Part shown: positions 26,543-35,369 of the stretch, piece by piece | Layout of the letters: each line of letters begins with the position of its first letter | Position numbering within the stretch: the first letter of the stretch is position 1 | From: an uncultured Bacteroides sp. | GTDB lineage: Bacteria; Bacteroidota; Bacteroidia; Bacteroidales; Bacteroidaceae | Direction of reading: 5' to 3' | NCBI GenBank assembly: GCA_900553185.1 | Contig: USCT01000009.1 | Coordinates: forward strand, 1-64,000 | Length of the DNA: 64,000 nt | Position numbers and translations under genes: made by a program | The notes under the pieces: model-generated | What the model saw: the letters and a program-made list of their open reading frames with translations, nothing else | Databases searched by the model: none | Told to the model about the DNA's origin: nothing

Positions 26543-27199
26543 ATGAACAACATAACCGACATTACGATCCTGATTGCAGTCATCGCACTCGCTCTGTGGC
26601 CCATAACTCTCTTCGCCATACGAGTAATACATGAACGAAAAAAGAAACTGGAACACATCGAACGGATGACCCGGAACGAACTGGAAGATGTTTCTACCCA
26701 GGACCTGGTCATCAGTACCTTGAAAAAAATAGGTTGCCAACCCTCCATTAACGAAGAAGGGAACGTAACTTTCAAATATCAGGGAGATGACTTTTACATT
26801 GCTTCCGAAGAAGACAGCCGTTTCATCATGATCTGGAATCCATGGTGGGGTTCCATTTCGGCCGACAACGAAGCTTTCCCCTACCTGAAAGAAATCATCA
26901 ATCTGGTAAACATCAATTCACTGGTTACCACGGTATACATGGCCGATGAAGATGAAAAGACCATCGGACTCCACTCACGGTGTCACAGCTACTTTTCACC
27001 GAATGAAGGGAAACTGGAAGAACACTTGAAACTGTTGCTGGATTCCTTCTTTGATGCGCACAATGCCATCAAGGAAAACATGAACCAGCTCGGATCGGCC
27101 GCTGCCGGAGAGGAAGAAAAAAAGAAAGACCGTGTCAAAGTAAAGGGATTTGCGGCTTATAAGGAGAACACAACTCCCATCCAGCCATCACAAAAATAA
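26543..27199 (+). CDS. Membrane-anchored YbjN-like protein
   Basis: A 218-residue protein with one N-terminal membrane helix (about residues 7-28), a basic coiled stretch, and a soluble domain at about 52-190 that resembles the YbjN/CesT-type chaperone fold: TLKKIGCQPSINEEGNVTFKYQGDDFYI is the typical beta-hairpin start, and a helix at SPNEGKLEEHLKLLLDSFFDA is near the end. The tail is charged and disordered. The family assignment is tentative and function is unknown. Confidence 0.6.
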   Translation: MNNITDITILIAVIALALWPITLFAIRVIHERKKKLEHIERMTRNELEDVSTQDLVISTLKKIGCQPSINEEGNVTFKYQGDDFYIASEEDSRFIMIWNPWWGSISADNEAFPYLKEIINLVNINSLVTTVYMADEDEKTIGLHSRCHSYFSPNEGKLEEHLKLLLDSFFDAHNAIKENMNQLGSAAAGEEEKKKDRVKVKGFAAYKENTTPIQPSQK

Positions 27200-27281
27200 A
27201 AAGATGCAGACATCTTCAATGAGACATTCGCATCTTTCAGCTCAAACGTCCGTTTGTCCGACCAAAGACAGACGGACGTTT
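27200..27281 (+). terminator. Tandem terminator hairpins after the YbjN-like gene
   Basis: A first stem AAAGATGC/GCATCTTT (27200-27237) directly after the stop is followed by a second, stronger stem with arms at 27244-27258 and 27267-27281 ending in TTTTT. The second belongs to the TCCGTTYGT family seen at 14711-14820 and 45546-45624. Confidence 0.85.
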
Positions 27282-27299
27282 TTATTCAGACCACAGTGC

Positions 27300-27827
27300 C
27301 TATATGGAATCCGCAGAGCTGAAAACCAGCCTTCCGGTATCATATCCACGTTTACGCAACTTATCCAAGAGTTCCTGTAACACGGATTCCGGTAACTTTT
27401 CTTCCCGGCTCATGATCCAGAGATATTTATCGCTACTGCTTCCTATCAGCACATACCGATAATCCGGATCAATATCGAGCACATAATAATCGGCATAGAA
27501 CCACAAGAAAAAGGATACCTTCAGTTTTCCCGGGTCATTCGGATCAGGCTGCTTGGCCTTTCCCTTGATTTCTTTGTATTTTCCATCCTTGTAACCTGCA
27601 TTCAACACCTCAATACGCCCATTCTCAAGCAGGGTATAAGTAGCACTCACCCGACTCATCCCCTTCTCAAAACGATGGTCATAACGGGCTATTTCATACC
27701 ATTTTCCCATAAATCGGGGAATGTCCAGCACCTGTACCGTACGGTTATCTATCCCAGTGTTTCCTCCTTCCGCACGACAACCGCCAAGTCCTAACAATGC
27801 ACATAAAATAATCAGAATGTTTCTCAT
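27300..27827 (-). CDS. blc: Lipocalin (Blc-type) lipoprotein
   Basis: A 175-residue bacterial lipocalin. The start at 27827 (MRNILIILCALLGLGGC) gives a clean signal with lipobox LGGC; the longer frame adds 15 unrelated residues. Family marks are GKWYEIARYDHRFEKG (the GxW motif), YVLDIDPDYRYVLIGSS and the YLWIMSREEKLPE segment. Blc proteins bind lysophospholipids or fatty acids at the outer membrane. It converges on the YbjN-like gene. Confidence 0.88.
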   Translation of the reverse strand: MRNILIILCALLGLGGCRAEGGNTGIDNRTVQVLDIPRFMGKWYEIARYDHRFEKGMSRVSATYTLLENGRIEVLNAGYKDGKYKEIKGKAKQPDPNDPGKLKVSFFLWFYADYYVLDIDPDYRYVLIGSSSDKYLWIMSREEKLPESVLQELLDKLRKRGYDTGRLVFSSADSI

Positions 27828-27937
27828 AGGCTTCGCATTTAACTTCAACAGATTCAGAATCTTCCAAAACAAAGATAAGAAATTTATCAGGAAAAAGCAT
27901 AATGATACAATAATGTTTTAGTACCAGTATCCGAAAA

Positions 27938-27981
27938 AATCCCGTTTTCAGCGGAACATACACCTCCATGAAAACGGGATT
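27938..27981 (-). terminator. Terminator of the oxidoreductase-marR-queH operon
   Basis: A 13-bp perfect stem (AATCCCGTTTTCA and TGAAAACGGGATT); on the minus strand it runs into a T tract. It lies 35 nt past the queH stop. Confidence 0.9.
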
Positions 27982-28015
27982 CTACTTTTTATAATTACAT
28001 TATTAATATGTATAC

Positions 28016-28600
28016 TTAATCCTTACGCATACTGAATTCACAACCACAATATTGCTGGTTATAGAAATTATATTCCCTGATAATAGCCATACGACGTTCA
28101 CTCAAACCACCTTTCCGCCAATTCTGATCCCACCAGGTTACATCCGGATAGGCCGAAACGGCAAACCGGCCAGCTTCGTTTATCTGGTCCAGACTTTTCC
28201 AACGGGAAGAAGCCAAGGTAGTAGTAATAACTGAAAATCCATGCTCATGCGCATAACGGGCCGTATCGAGCAAACGAAGCTTAAAGCATTTCAGGCACCT
28301 TCCCCCACGTTCAGGTTCCTGCTCCAGCCCCTTCACCGCACACCGCCAGGCTTCGTGATCGTAATCGGCATCTACGATGTCCAGCCCCAAAGAAGTGGCA
28401 TAGCGTGTACATTCATCCTTCCGGATAAGGTATTCTTCCAGCGGATAAATATTGGGATTGCAATAATATATGGTAGGGCGAACACCATGCTGCATCAGGC
28501 ATTCGATAATGGCCGACGAACAGGGAGCACAACACGTATGAAGCAACACACGATCGGCTCCTCCAGGCACTTCCAGCTCAAACTTCTTCTTTTTCATCAT
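28016..28600 (-). CDS. queH: Epoxyqueuosine reductase QueH
   Basis: A 194-residue enzyme for the last step of queuosine tRNA modification (epoxyqueuosine to queuosine). The metal-centre cysteines are in HTCCAPCSS near the start, GGRCLKCFKLRL in the middle, and YCGCEFS near the end; FYNQQYCGC is a QueH signature. ATG 28600 overlaps the marR stop as ATGA, favouring it over a longer frame that would run inside marR. The placement with sulfur-handling genes is notable. Confidence 0.9.
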   Translation of the reverse strand: MMKKKKFELEVPGGADRVLLHTCCAPCSSAIIECLMQHGVRPTIYYCNPNIYPLEEYLIRKDECTRYATSLGLDIVDADYDHEAWRCAVKGLEQEPERGGRCLKCFKLRLLDTARYAHEHGFSVITTTLASSRWKSLDQINEAGRFAVSAYPDVTWWDQNWRKGGLSERRMAIIREYNFYNQQYCGCEFSMRKD

Positions 28601-28977
28601 GCATTCTCTCCCTGACGGAACAAAGGTAACAGCAACTCCGGAACATTGACTCCCTTGTCTTTGATTGCCTTCAGACAATTTTTTCCTTTTTCACTCAGTG
28701 TAAAATACATCTGACGCTTGTCCTGCTCACCCAGGCTACGCACGATAAGTTCTTTCGCCTCCACCGAACGGACTACCTTCGAAGCATGCGAAGGCGTCAT
28801 TCCCGTCCGTTCGGAAATGACGCTCGCCGTAACCGTTTCCTGTCCGATGCTGCACAAAGCCATTGCTTCGTTCATTGTAACCTGATAGCTGGCTATCAGA
28901 TCGGCTTCCAGCTCAGAGAGAGCCTTGAACAGCTCTCTCATGATACATATACATTGAATTTTCTCCATACAAATCAA
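28597..28977 (-). CDS. MarR-family transcriptional regulator
   Basis: A 126-residue winged-helix regulator. Helix-turn-helix: TVTASVISERTGMTPSHASKVVRSVEAKELIVR (about residues 48-80), then the wing SLGEQDKRQMYFTLSEKG. Its start overlaps the end of the upstream oxidoreductase gene and its end overlaps queH, so the three are tightly coupled. No paired cysteine redox switch is obvious; Cys3, Cys9 and Cys11 sit at the N-terminus, where an internal start (ATG 28938) could remove them. It probably controls its own operon through the repeats at 31459-31525. Confidence 0.88.
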   Translation of the reverse strand: MICMEKIQCICIMRELFKALSELEADLIASYQVTMNEAMALCSIGQETVTASVISERTGMTPSHASKVVRSVEAKELIVRSLGEQDKRQMYFTLSEKGKNCLKAIKDKGVNVPELLLPLFRQGENA

Positions 28978-31430
28978 ATAAACAAGTTCACATTGGCTTC
29001 CTCGGCACGGCTCATATAAGTGGCTACACCACCTACTGTAACCTCATCCAGCAATTCTTCCTTACGAATTCCCATGACATCCATCGACATCTGGCAGGCA
29101 ATAAACTCAACACCATTATCCAAAGCCTGCTGGCGCAAGGATTCCAGTGAATCAACTCCTTTCTGCTTCATGAGATAACGCATCATCTTGCTTCCGATTC
29201 CTCCCATATTCATTTTCGAGAGTTTCAGCTTCAATGAACTGGAAGGAAGCATCTTGCCGAACATCCAGCCGAAAAAGTCTTTCTGTACCTTGGGTTTCTG
29301 TACCTTCTTGATGGCATTCAATCCCCAGAACGTAAAGAAAATCGTCACCTTCTTTCCCGTAGCTGCCGCGCCGTTAGCCAGCACAAAAGTAGCCAAAGTT
29401 TTGTCAAGGTCATCACTGAAAAGGATGAAAGTTTTCCCCTTCTCGGCAGGAAGCTGCTGATGAGCTTCTACGGAACAGGCCGTAGCTTTCTCTATTACAA
29501 CCCGATAGATACCATTTTCCGAACTGCTACCTATCCACCGATGTCCGGTTGTCCGACACCAGGATTCCGCATCGCGGGGAAAACCTGCATCGGTAGCCTG
29601 AATTTCCAGACGTTCACCTGCCTGCAAGCCTCCCATACTCTTTTTCAACTTCAAGATAGGACCAGGACACTGAATGCCGCATGCATCGACCTTGATTACC
29701 CGGGCCGAAGCAGGATCTTCACACGAACAGGTTTCCTGACCGGAAGCAGACGTACACGAACACGACCCTCCCGAAGACTCAACGGTTTTCACTGCCGCAC
29801 GATACGTCTTGAGTCCACCTATCAGATTCCGTACATCGGTATATCCATTCGCTTTCAGAATATTTGAAGCCAGATAACCACGCAAACCAACTCCACAATA
29901 CAGGAAAACCGGCTTTCCCTTTGGAATTTCTTTCATCCGTTCACGCAAATCGTCCAACGGGACATTAACGGCTCCCTGAATAGCTCCCAACGTAAACTCA
30001 TCGGGTGTGCGCACATCCACCAAGGTCACTTTCGACAAATCGGCCTGCTGCAACTCACGCCAGTAAAGTGGTGTCATCTTGCCACTCAAAATATTTCCAG
30101 CCACATATCCTGATACGGCTACCGGGTCTTTGGCCGACGAGAAAGGAGGTGCATACGCATGTTCCAGTTCTACGAGATCATACACGGAACCTCCCCGCTT
30201 GATGACCAACGCGTATTCGTCAATACGCTTGTCAACTCCCGTATAGCCCACCACCTGAGCACCGTAAAGTTTTCCGTCTTTTGGCGAAAAAGTTATCTTA
30301 ATGTCCATTTGCAAAGAACCCGGATAATAACCGGCATGAGAGCCGGAATGAATCGTAGCCGAAAGATAAGGGATTTCCATCTGTTTCAACCGTTTGGCCG
30401 GAAGTCCCGTAGCCGCTACGGTCAGATCAAACACTTTGGCTACCGAAGTTCCGATAGCGCCCTCGTAAGTAATCTTGTTTCCAAAGACCAGGTTATCAGC
30501 TACGATACGTCCCTGGCGGTTGGCTGGTCCGGCCAAGTAATTCAACCAAGGTTTACCTGTCAACGGATGCGGGTATTCGATGGCATCGCCCACGGCATAA
30601 ATAGACTCGTCAGAAGTTTGAAGATATTGATTGACCTTGATACCTTTCATTTCGCCCAACTGGATACCGGATTCTACCGCCAATCTGGTCTCTGGACGTA
30701 CACCAATAGAAAGAATCACCAGATCGGCATTCAAGCGAATTCCTGACTGAAATTTCACCACCACTCCTTCGGCCGACGGCTCGAAGGCTGCTACACCTTG
30801 CTTTAAGAAAAGCTTCACACCCTTCTGTAACAAATGCTCGTGAACCAGCGCCGCCATGGAATAATCAATCGGTCCCATCACCTGATCGGCCATTTCGACC
30901 ACGGCCACTTCCGCACCGGCATGTTGCAGATTCTCAGCCATTTCCAAACCGATAAAACCTCCCCCTACGATTACGGCTCTACGTACAGTGTGCTGCTGCA
31001 TATATTGCTTGATACGGTCGGTATCGTACACATTTCTCAACGTAAAGACAGACGGAAGGTCAATGCCCGGCAGAGGCGGACGAACCGGAGATGCTCCCGG
31101 AGAAAGCAACAGCTTGTCGTATGATTCCTGATAAACAGAACCGTCCGGCCTACGTACACTTACTTCTTTCCGTTCACGATTGATGGCAATCACCTCCGAA
31201 CGCGTACGTACATCGATGTTGAACCGGCGTCCAAAACTCTCGGGTGTCTGTACAAACAAACGGTCACGGTCTTCTATTACGCCTCCGATATAATATGGTA
31301 ATCCACAATTGGCATACGAAATGTATTCTCCCCGTTCAAAAAGAATAATGGTGGCTTCTTCTGTGTTTCTACGAATACGGGCTGCTGCCGTTGCCCCACC
31401 GGCTACTCCGCCTACGATCAAATATTTCAT
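28974..31430 (-). CDS. CoA-disulfide-reductase-like / rhodanese / TusA / DsrE four-domain protein
   Basis: An 818-residue fusion. Residues 1-445 form an FAD/NAD(P)H disulfide reductase of the CoADR type, with the FAD motif VGGVAGGATAA, redox Cys42 in YANCGLPYYIGG, NAD motif VIVGGGFIGLE (153-163) and YAVGDAIE. Residues 460-550 are a rhodanese with catalytic Cys512 (YCGVGLRGY). After a Cys/Ser-rich linker (553-570), 575-648 is a TusA domain with CPGP (Cys589 region). Residues 663-818 are a DsrE-like peroxiredoxin-family domain with Cys779. Together they suggest reduction and relay of persulfide sulfur in the cytoplasm. Related fusions are known; the full function is inferred. Confidence 0.9.
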   Translation of the reverse strand: MKYLIVGGVAGGATAAARIRRNTEEATIILFERGEYISYANCGLPYYIGGVIEDRDRLFVQTPESFGRRFNIDVRTRSEVIAINRERKEVSVRRPDGSVYQESYDKLLLSPGASPVRPPLPGIDLPSVFTLRNVYDTDRIKQYMQQHTVRRAVIVGGGFIGLEMAENLQHAGAEVAVVEMADQVMGPIDYSMAALVHEHLLQKGVKLFLKQGVAAFEPSAEGVVVKFQSGIRLNADLVILSIGVRPETRLAVESGIQLGEMKGIKVNQYLQTSDESIYAVGDAIEYPHPLTGKPWLNYLAGPANRQGRIVADNLVFGNKITYEGAIGTSVAKVFDLTVAATGLPAKRLKQMEIPYLSATIHSGSHAGYYPGSLQMDIKITFSPKDGKLYGAQVVGYTGVDKRIDEYALVIKRGGSVYDLVELEHAYAPPFSSAKDPVAVSGYVAGNILSGKMTPLYWRELQQADLSKVTLVDVRTPDEFTLGAIQGAVNVPLDDLRERMKEIPKGKPVFLYCGVGLRGYLASNILKANGYTDVRNLIGGLKTYRAAVKTVESSGGSCSCTSASGQETCSCEDPASARVIKVDACGIQCPGPILKLKKSMGGLQAGERLEIQATDAGFPRDAESWCRTTGHRWIGSSSENGIYRVVIEKATACSVEAHQQLPAEKGKTFILFSDDLDKTLATFVLANGAAATGKKVTIFFTFWGLNAIKKVQKPKVQKDFFGWMFGKMLPSSSLKLKLSKMNMGGIGSKMMRYLMKQKGVDSLESLRQQALDNGVEFIACQMSMDVMGIRKEELLDEVTVGGVATYMSRAEEANVNLFI

Positions 31431-31458
31431 AACACTTGCAATGCTTTAATAGTTTCTA

Positions 31459-31525
31459 ATGGAAATTTTTCACAAAGGAATTGTTTTATTTCCTTTCAAC
31501 AAAATTTCCAACGGAAAATTTTTCA
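31459..31525 (-). promoter_or_regulatory. Promoter and putative MarR operators of the sulfur oxidoreductase operon
   Basis: Minus-strand TTTG (31500-31503), 19 nt, then TTCCTTTG (31473-31480), a near -7 box. AATGGAAATTTTTCA (31459-31473) and AACGGAAAATTTTTCA (31510-31525) are direct repeats flanking it, and AAATTTCC-AAC-GGAAAATTT forms a dyad over the -33 box. These suit a MarR dimer, but the binding is inferred. Confidence 0.6.
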
Positions 31526-31559
31526 TCGTTAGCGTTTTTTAAGGAGCAAGACCCGTTTT

Positions 31560-33842
31560 TCAGGCATTAGACGCCAAAGCCGTACCGGCATAAAACAATT
31601 GCTTCAGGTTTCCAGCCTCACCAACCACCCAGAGAACATCGTCTTTCTGCAAGGGAGTCCGCACATCAGGCGTATGCAAATTGCCGTCATGTCCGGATTC
31701 CACCCCTACTACCAGGCAATGATACGTATTCCGAACTCCACAATCCATTATCGATTTTCCCACAAATGGAGAATCAGCTGCCAAAGCAAACTGCTTCAGA
31801 TGCATTTCACGTTTTTCAAAGTCTTCTTCCTCATAACCTCCGGAAACTTTGTCTGCCTGTGCCGCAAATTCGGCCAGCTGTTCATCGGTTCCGATCACCT
31901 GCAACGTGTCACCCGGAAACACCCGGTTATCCCCACCCGGAATGTTGATACGATGTGTTCCCCGGATAATGGAAGCTACAAAAACTCCGTATTTCCGACT
32001 CAGATCCAATTCACGCAACGTACATCCCGACCACAACGAATCGGCCACCACTACGACATCAGACAAGTGAAGGTCTCTATCCAGCAAAGTACCCGCATAC
32101 TCAGGTTGTTTCTCGCCCAAATATTCCTTACGCATATCCTTCGAGCGCAGATTTTGTACAAAAGTACGTTCCAACGCAATGGATTGCTTCTTGAGAAAAC
32201 GTGAGAAAATCATCAGCATGATCAGCAATAACGCAATACCTACACCCAATGCAGCCGAAGCCATAAACAAGTATTTGATGATATAAATGATAAACATACC
32301 CGCAATAACTACCCGAAGCAGAATCAACGAAATCAGCGGAGCATGATTGAACCGGCTGTTCGACCATAAAGCCTTGAACTCAATGGAACGGTTCTTTTTC
32401 ATGATAAGCGCACGCAAGAAAGGAGCGATCAGCACAATGGTAATGGCTGCTCCAGTAATCCTTCCCCAAAAATCACCCATCGTAGCCTGTAACAACGGAA
32501 GAATGAAATTCAACGAAATAGCCGTTACCGCTATGGAAAGTACCACATAAATCAGGATAATGCGCACGATGGCTACCAGAAGCTTCTTCCAATTGTTGGT
32601 GACATTGGCCGTCTGCGCGCCCGATGAAGAAGTATACCGGATAATCAGATTCTTCCATGGAACCGGAATCAGGCGGTCTACCGCCTCATAGGCAGGCCCG
32701 GCCAACCGGATCATGTAAGGAGTCAGGAAGGTAGTAATGACAGATACCGCCACTACAATCGGATAAAGAAAATCACTGGTGACCTTCAGGCTCACTCCCA
32801 GCGATGCAATGATAAAGGCAAATTCACCGATCTGAGTCAGGCTGAAACCACACTGCATGGCAATCTTCAACGGCTGCCCGGAAAGCAGGACACCTCCCGT
32901 ACCCAGTATAGTCTGTCCCAACAAGATAGCCAAGACAATAGCCAGAATAGGTGCCCAGTATTTCACGATCATAGCCGGGTCGACCATCATACCTACCGAT
33001 ACAAAGAAGATGGCTCCAAACAAGTCCTTCACCGGCGCCACCAGTTTCCCGATACGTTCCGAATCGATGGTCTCGGCCAGAATAGACCCCATGATAAAAG
33101 CTCCGAATGCCGGTGAGAAGCCAACCTGAGCGGCCAGAACTACCATTCCGAAGCAGAATGCCAGCGAAACGATAAGCAGGGTTTCGTCACTCATCATCTT
33201 CCGCACCCGTTTCAGGAACAATGGAATCACATAAATACCTACTACAAACCACAGCACCAGGAAGAATATCAGTTTCATGATACTGGAAATCATTTCCATA
33301 CCCTCAAAATTCTGGCTTACAGCCATGGTAGACAACATCACCATCAGGACAATAGCCAGAATGTCTTCCAGAATCAGGATACTGAGAACAAGACCGGCAA
33401 AACGTTGCTGACGTAATCCCATATCATCAAAAGCCTTGTAAATGATGGTTGTAGAAGACATGGCCAACATTCCACCCAGATAAATACAGTCCATCTGTTT
33501 CCAGTTGAAACACCAGCCCACGAATATGCCCACCGCAATCATGCAGAGAATGATGGAACAGGCCGAAATAACAGCCGATCCGCCCACCTTCATCAGTTTC
33601 TTGAAACTGAAGTCAAGGCCCAAAGCAAACAACAAGAAAATAACACCGATATCCGACCACGTCTGTATGTTGGAAGTATCTGTAACTGAAGGGGTAAATG
33701 CAAAATGAGGACTAGCCAAGAAACCAGCAACGATGTACCCCAGCACCAACGGTTGCTTCAGTTTCTTAAAAATGAGTGTCATGACACCGGCACAAATCAA
33801 AATCAGTGCCAGATCACTGATAAGCGGAGCTAAATGAGACAT
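31560..33842 (-). CDS. Kef-type cation/proton antiporter with TrkA-C domains
   Basis: A 760-residue monovalent cation:proton antiporter-2 (CPA2) protein. Residues about 1-400 hold 12 membrane helices with Na+/H+-exchanger motifs such as QPLVLGYIVAGF and GLSILILEDI-like ion-site helix (VLSILILEDILAIVL). A second, atypical membrane part follows (about 425-560), then TrkA-C type domains at about 595-760 (ASIIRGTHRINIPGGDNRVFPGDTLQVIGTDEQL and a second copy). The start at 33842 (MSHLAPLISDL) is chosen; a longer frame adds 13 residues. Likely exports K+ under stress. Confidence 0.88.
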   Translation of the reverse strand: MSHLAPLISDLALILICAGVMTLIFKKLKQPLVLGYIVAGFLASPHFAFTPSVTDTSNIQTWSDIGVIFLLFALGLDFSFKKLMKVGGSAVISACSIILCMIAVGIFVGWCFNWKQMDCIYLGGMLAMSSTTIIYKAFDDMGLRQQRFAGLVLSILILEDILAIVLMVMLSTMAVSQNFEGMEMISSIMKLIFFLVLWFVVGIYVIPLFLKRVRKMMSDETLLIVSLAFCFGMVVLAAQVGFSPAFGAFIMGSILAETIDSERIGKLVAPVKDLFGAIFFVSVGMMVDPAMIVKYWAPILAIVLAILLGQTILGTGGVLLSGQPLKIAMQCGFSLTQIGEFAFIIASLGVSLKVTSDFLYPIVVAVSVITTFLTPYMIRLAGPAYEAVDRLIPVPWKNLIIRYTSSSGAQTANVTNNWKKLLVAIVRIILIYVVLSIAVTAISLNFILPLLQATMGDFWGRITGAAITIVLIAPFLRALIMKKNRSIEFKALWSNSRFNHAPLISLILLRVVIAGMFIIYIIKYLFMASAALGVGIALLLIMLMIFSRFLKKQSIALERTFVQNLRSKDMRKEYLGEKQPEYAGTLLDRDLHLSDVVVVADSLWSGCTLRELDLSRKYGVFVASIIRGTHRINIPGGDNRVFPGDTLQVIGTDEQLAEFAAQADKVSGGYEEEDFEKREMHLKQFALAADSPFVGKSIMDCGVRNTYHCLVVGVESGHDGNLHTPDVRTPLQKDDVLWVVGEAGNLKQLFYAGTALASNA

Positions 33843-33868
33843 GTTTATTCCTGTTTGATTTTTCCGTG

Positions 33869-33876
33869 CAAATGTA
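33869..33876 (-). promoter_or_regulatory. -7 box of the Kef-type antiporter gene
   Basis: TACATTTG on the minus strand, 26 nt before ATG 33842. No clear -33 box. Confidence 0.6.
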
Positions 33877-33910
33877 AGCAAATAAATAAAAATAGCGACG
33901 ATTTATTGAA

Positions 33911-33950
33911 AAAAGGTGTTCAATCAATAAAAATTGACCGAACACCTTTT
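33911..33950 (-). terminator. gcvT terminator
   Basis: Stem AAAAGGTGTTC and GAACACCTTTT; a T run follows on the minus strand. It separates gcvT from the antiporter gene. Confidence 0.88.
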
Positions 33951-33979
33951 CCTGATCAGATAAAAAGCCTTTTTAAAAT

Positions 33980-35065
33980 CTATTTTCGAAAAGGAGGTTT
34001 TACCACCTGTGCTTTCAGGCGACGTCCCCGATTATCCAGATAAATTTCCGTACCCGGCTTCGAAAAATCAATGGCTACATATCCCATACCGATACCAATC
34101 TTACGTGTAGGCGACATGGTACCTGAAGTAACATGTCCGATGATGTTTCCTTCCGCATCGGTCAGTGCATAGCCATGACGTGGAATGCCACGGTCAATCA
34201 TTTCGAAGCCTACCAACTTGCGGGTTACACCTTCTGCCTTCTGCTTTTCCAGGGCAGCCCGGTTGGTAAAGTTCTTCCCGTCTACGAATTTGGTAATCCA
34301 TCCCAAACCGGCCTCCAGCGGAGAAGTCGTATCGTCGATATCGTTTCCATACAGGCAGAAACCCATTTCCAGACGGAGAGTATCACGTGCTCCCAAACCC
34401 ACCGGCTTGATACCAAACTCAGCCCCGGCTTCGAAGATGGCGTCCCAAATCTTCAGACCGTCTTCCGGATAAAAATAAAGTTCGAAACCACCTGCACCCG
34501 TATATCCCGTATTCGAGATAATCACTTCGGGTACTCCGGCAAATTCGCCTACCTTGAACGTATAATAAGGAATATCCGAAAGATTGACCGGAGTAAGCTT
34601 CTGAAGCGTAGCCAGAGCCTTAGGCCCCTGAACTGCCAGCTGACCGATACGGTCGGAAGAATTTTCCAGTTCGGCTCCTGCCTGGTTATGAGAGACACAC
34701 CAGTTCCAGTCCTTTTCGATATTGGCCGCATTCACTACCAGCATGTATTTGTCCTGTCCGTAATCGTAAACCAGCAAATCGTCAACGATACCTCCCGTTT
34801 CATTAGGGAAACAAGTATACTGAACCTTGCCGGGAACCAGTACAGCCGCATTATTCGAAGTCACTTGCTGAATAAACTCAAGCGCATGGGGGCCTTTTAC
34901 CCAAAACTCTCCCATGTGAGACACATCGAAAACACCAACAGACTGACATACGGTAAAATGTTCATCCAAAATTCCGGAATACTCTATCGGCATGTTATAT
35001 CCGGCAAATTCATGCATTTTGGCACCGAGAGCAATGTGCTTCTCGGTAAAGGGAGTTGTTTTCAT
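33980..35065 (-). CDS. gcvT: Aminomethyltransferase, glycine cleavage T protein
   Basis: A 361-residue folate-dependent enzyme of the glycine cleavage system. Motifs include EYSGILDEHFTVCQSVGVFDVSHMGEFWVKGP near the start, LAVQGPKA, SNTGYTGAGGFELYF and LRLEMGFCLYGNDIDDTTSPLEAGLGW, with VTSGTMSPTRKIGIGMGYV near the end. It releases ammonia and transfers the methylene to tetrahydrofolate. gcvH and gcvP are not in the window. No glycine riboswitch fold is seen in its leader. Confidence 0.96.
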   Translation of the reverse strand: MKTTPFTEKHIALGAKMHEFAGYNMPIEYSGILDEHFTVCQSVGVFDVSHMGEFWVKGPHALEFIQQVTSNNAAVLVPGKVQYTCFPNETGGIVDDLLVYDYGQDKYMLVVNAANIEKDWNWCVSHNQAGAELENSSDRIGQLAVQGPKALATLQKLTPVNLSDIPYYTFKVGEFAGVPEVIISNTGYTGAGGFELYFYPEDGLKIWDAIFEAGAEFGIKPVGLGARDTLRLEMGFCLYGNDIDDTTSPLEAGLGWITKFVDGKNFTNRAALEKQKAEGVTRKLVGFEMIDRGIPRHGYALTDAEGNIIGHVTSGTMSPTRKIGIGMGYVAIDFSKPGTEIYLDNRGRRLKAQVVKPPFRK

Positions 35066-35150
35066 ACTTATCAGATTTAATGTTCATTTTTCATGATTAC
35101 TTTTTTCTTTTTGATGTCAAGAAGAAAAAGCTAACAAAAAAGAAAAACCA

Positions 35151-35280
35151 CCGGCTCCCGTTTTGAGGCGACTACGAAATATCCCCTGACGGAAGCACAG
35201 GAACTCACTTCGCTCAGACAGCCTGCGCTTCTTCCCGTCGGAGACCGTTCTCCGTTATCTCGCCTCAAGACCAAGACCGG
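35151..35280 (-). repeat. Structured intergenic repeat, copy B
   Basis: A diverged copy of the element at 27-170. Pairings: CCGGCT (35151-35156) with AGACCGG (35274-35280); TTGAGGCGA (35163-35171) with TCGCCTCAA (35260-35268), a perfect 9-bp stem; and an inner hairpin 35191-35201 with 35222-35232. It lies 3' of the minus-strand pepT gene and, on that strand, runs into a T-rich tract, exactly like copy A after the DUF1847 gene. The rest of the 35066-35369 gap holds nothing else recognisable. Confidence 0.72.
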
Positions 35281-35369
35281 ATATGTTATTAATTACCTAG
35301 TTACCAAGAACTGAAACCGGCAGATTAAATACTGCTTTCAATTTTTCACTTTTAAATTCCAACTGAAAA

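Noticed and set aside
34133..35080. Long plus-strand frame opposite gcvT
   Set aside because: It is antisense to a certain gene, and its translation has no recognisable family or composition of a real protein.
35066..35150. Possible glycine riboswitch before gcvT
   Set aside because: The leader lacks the conserved paired-aptamer sequence; it is mostly an A/T-rich tract beside the structured repeat.
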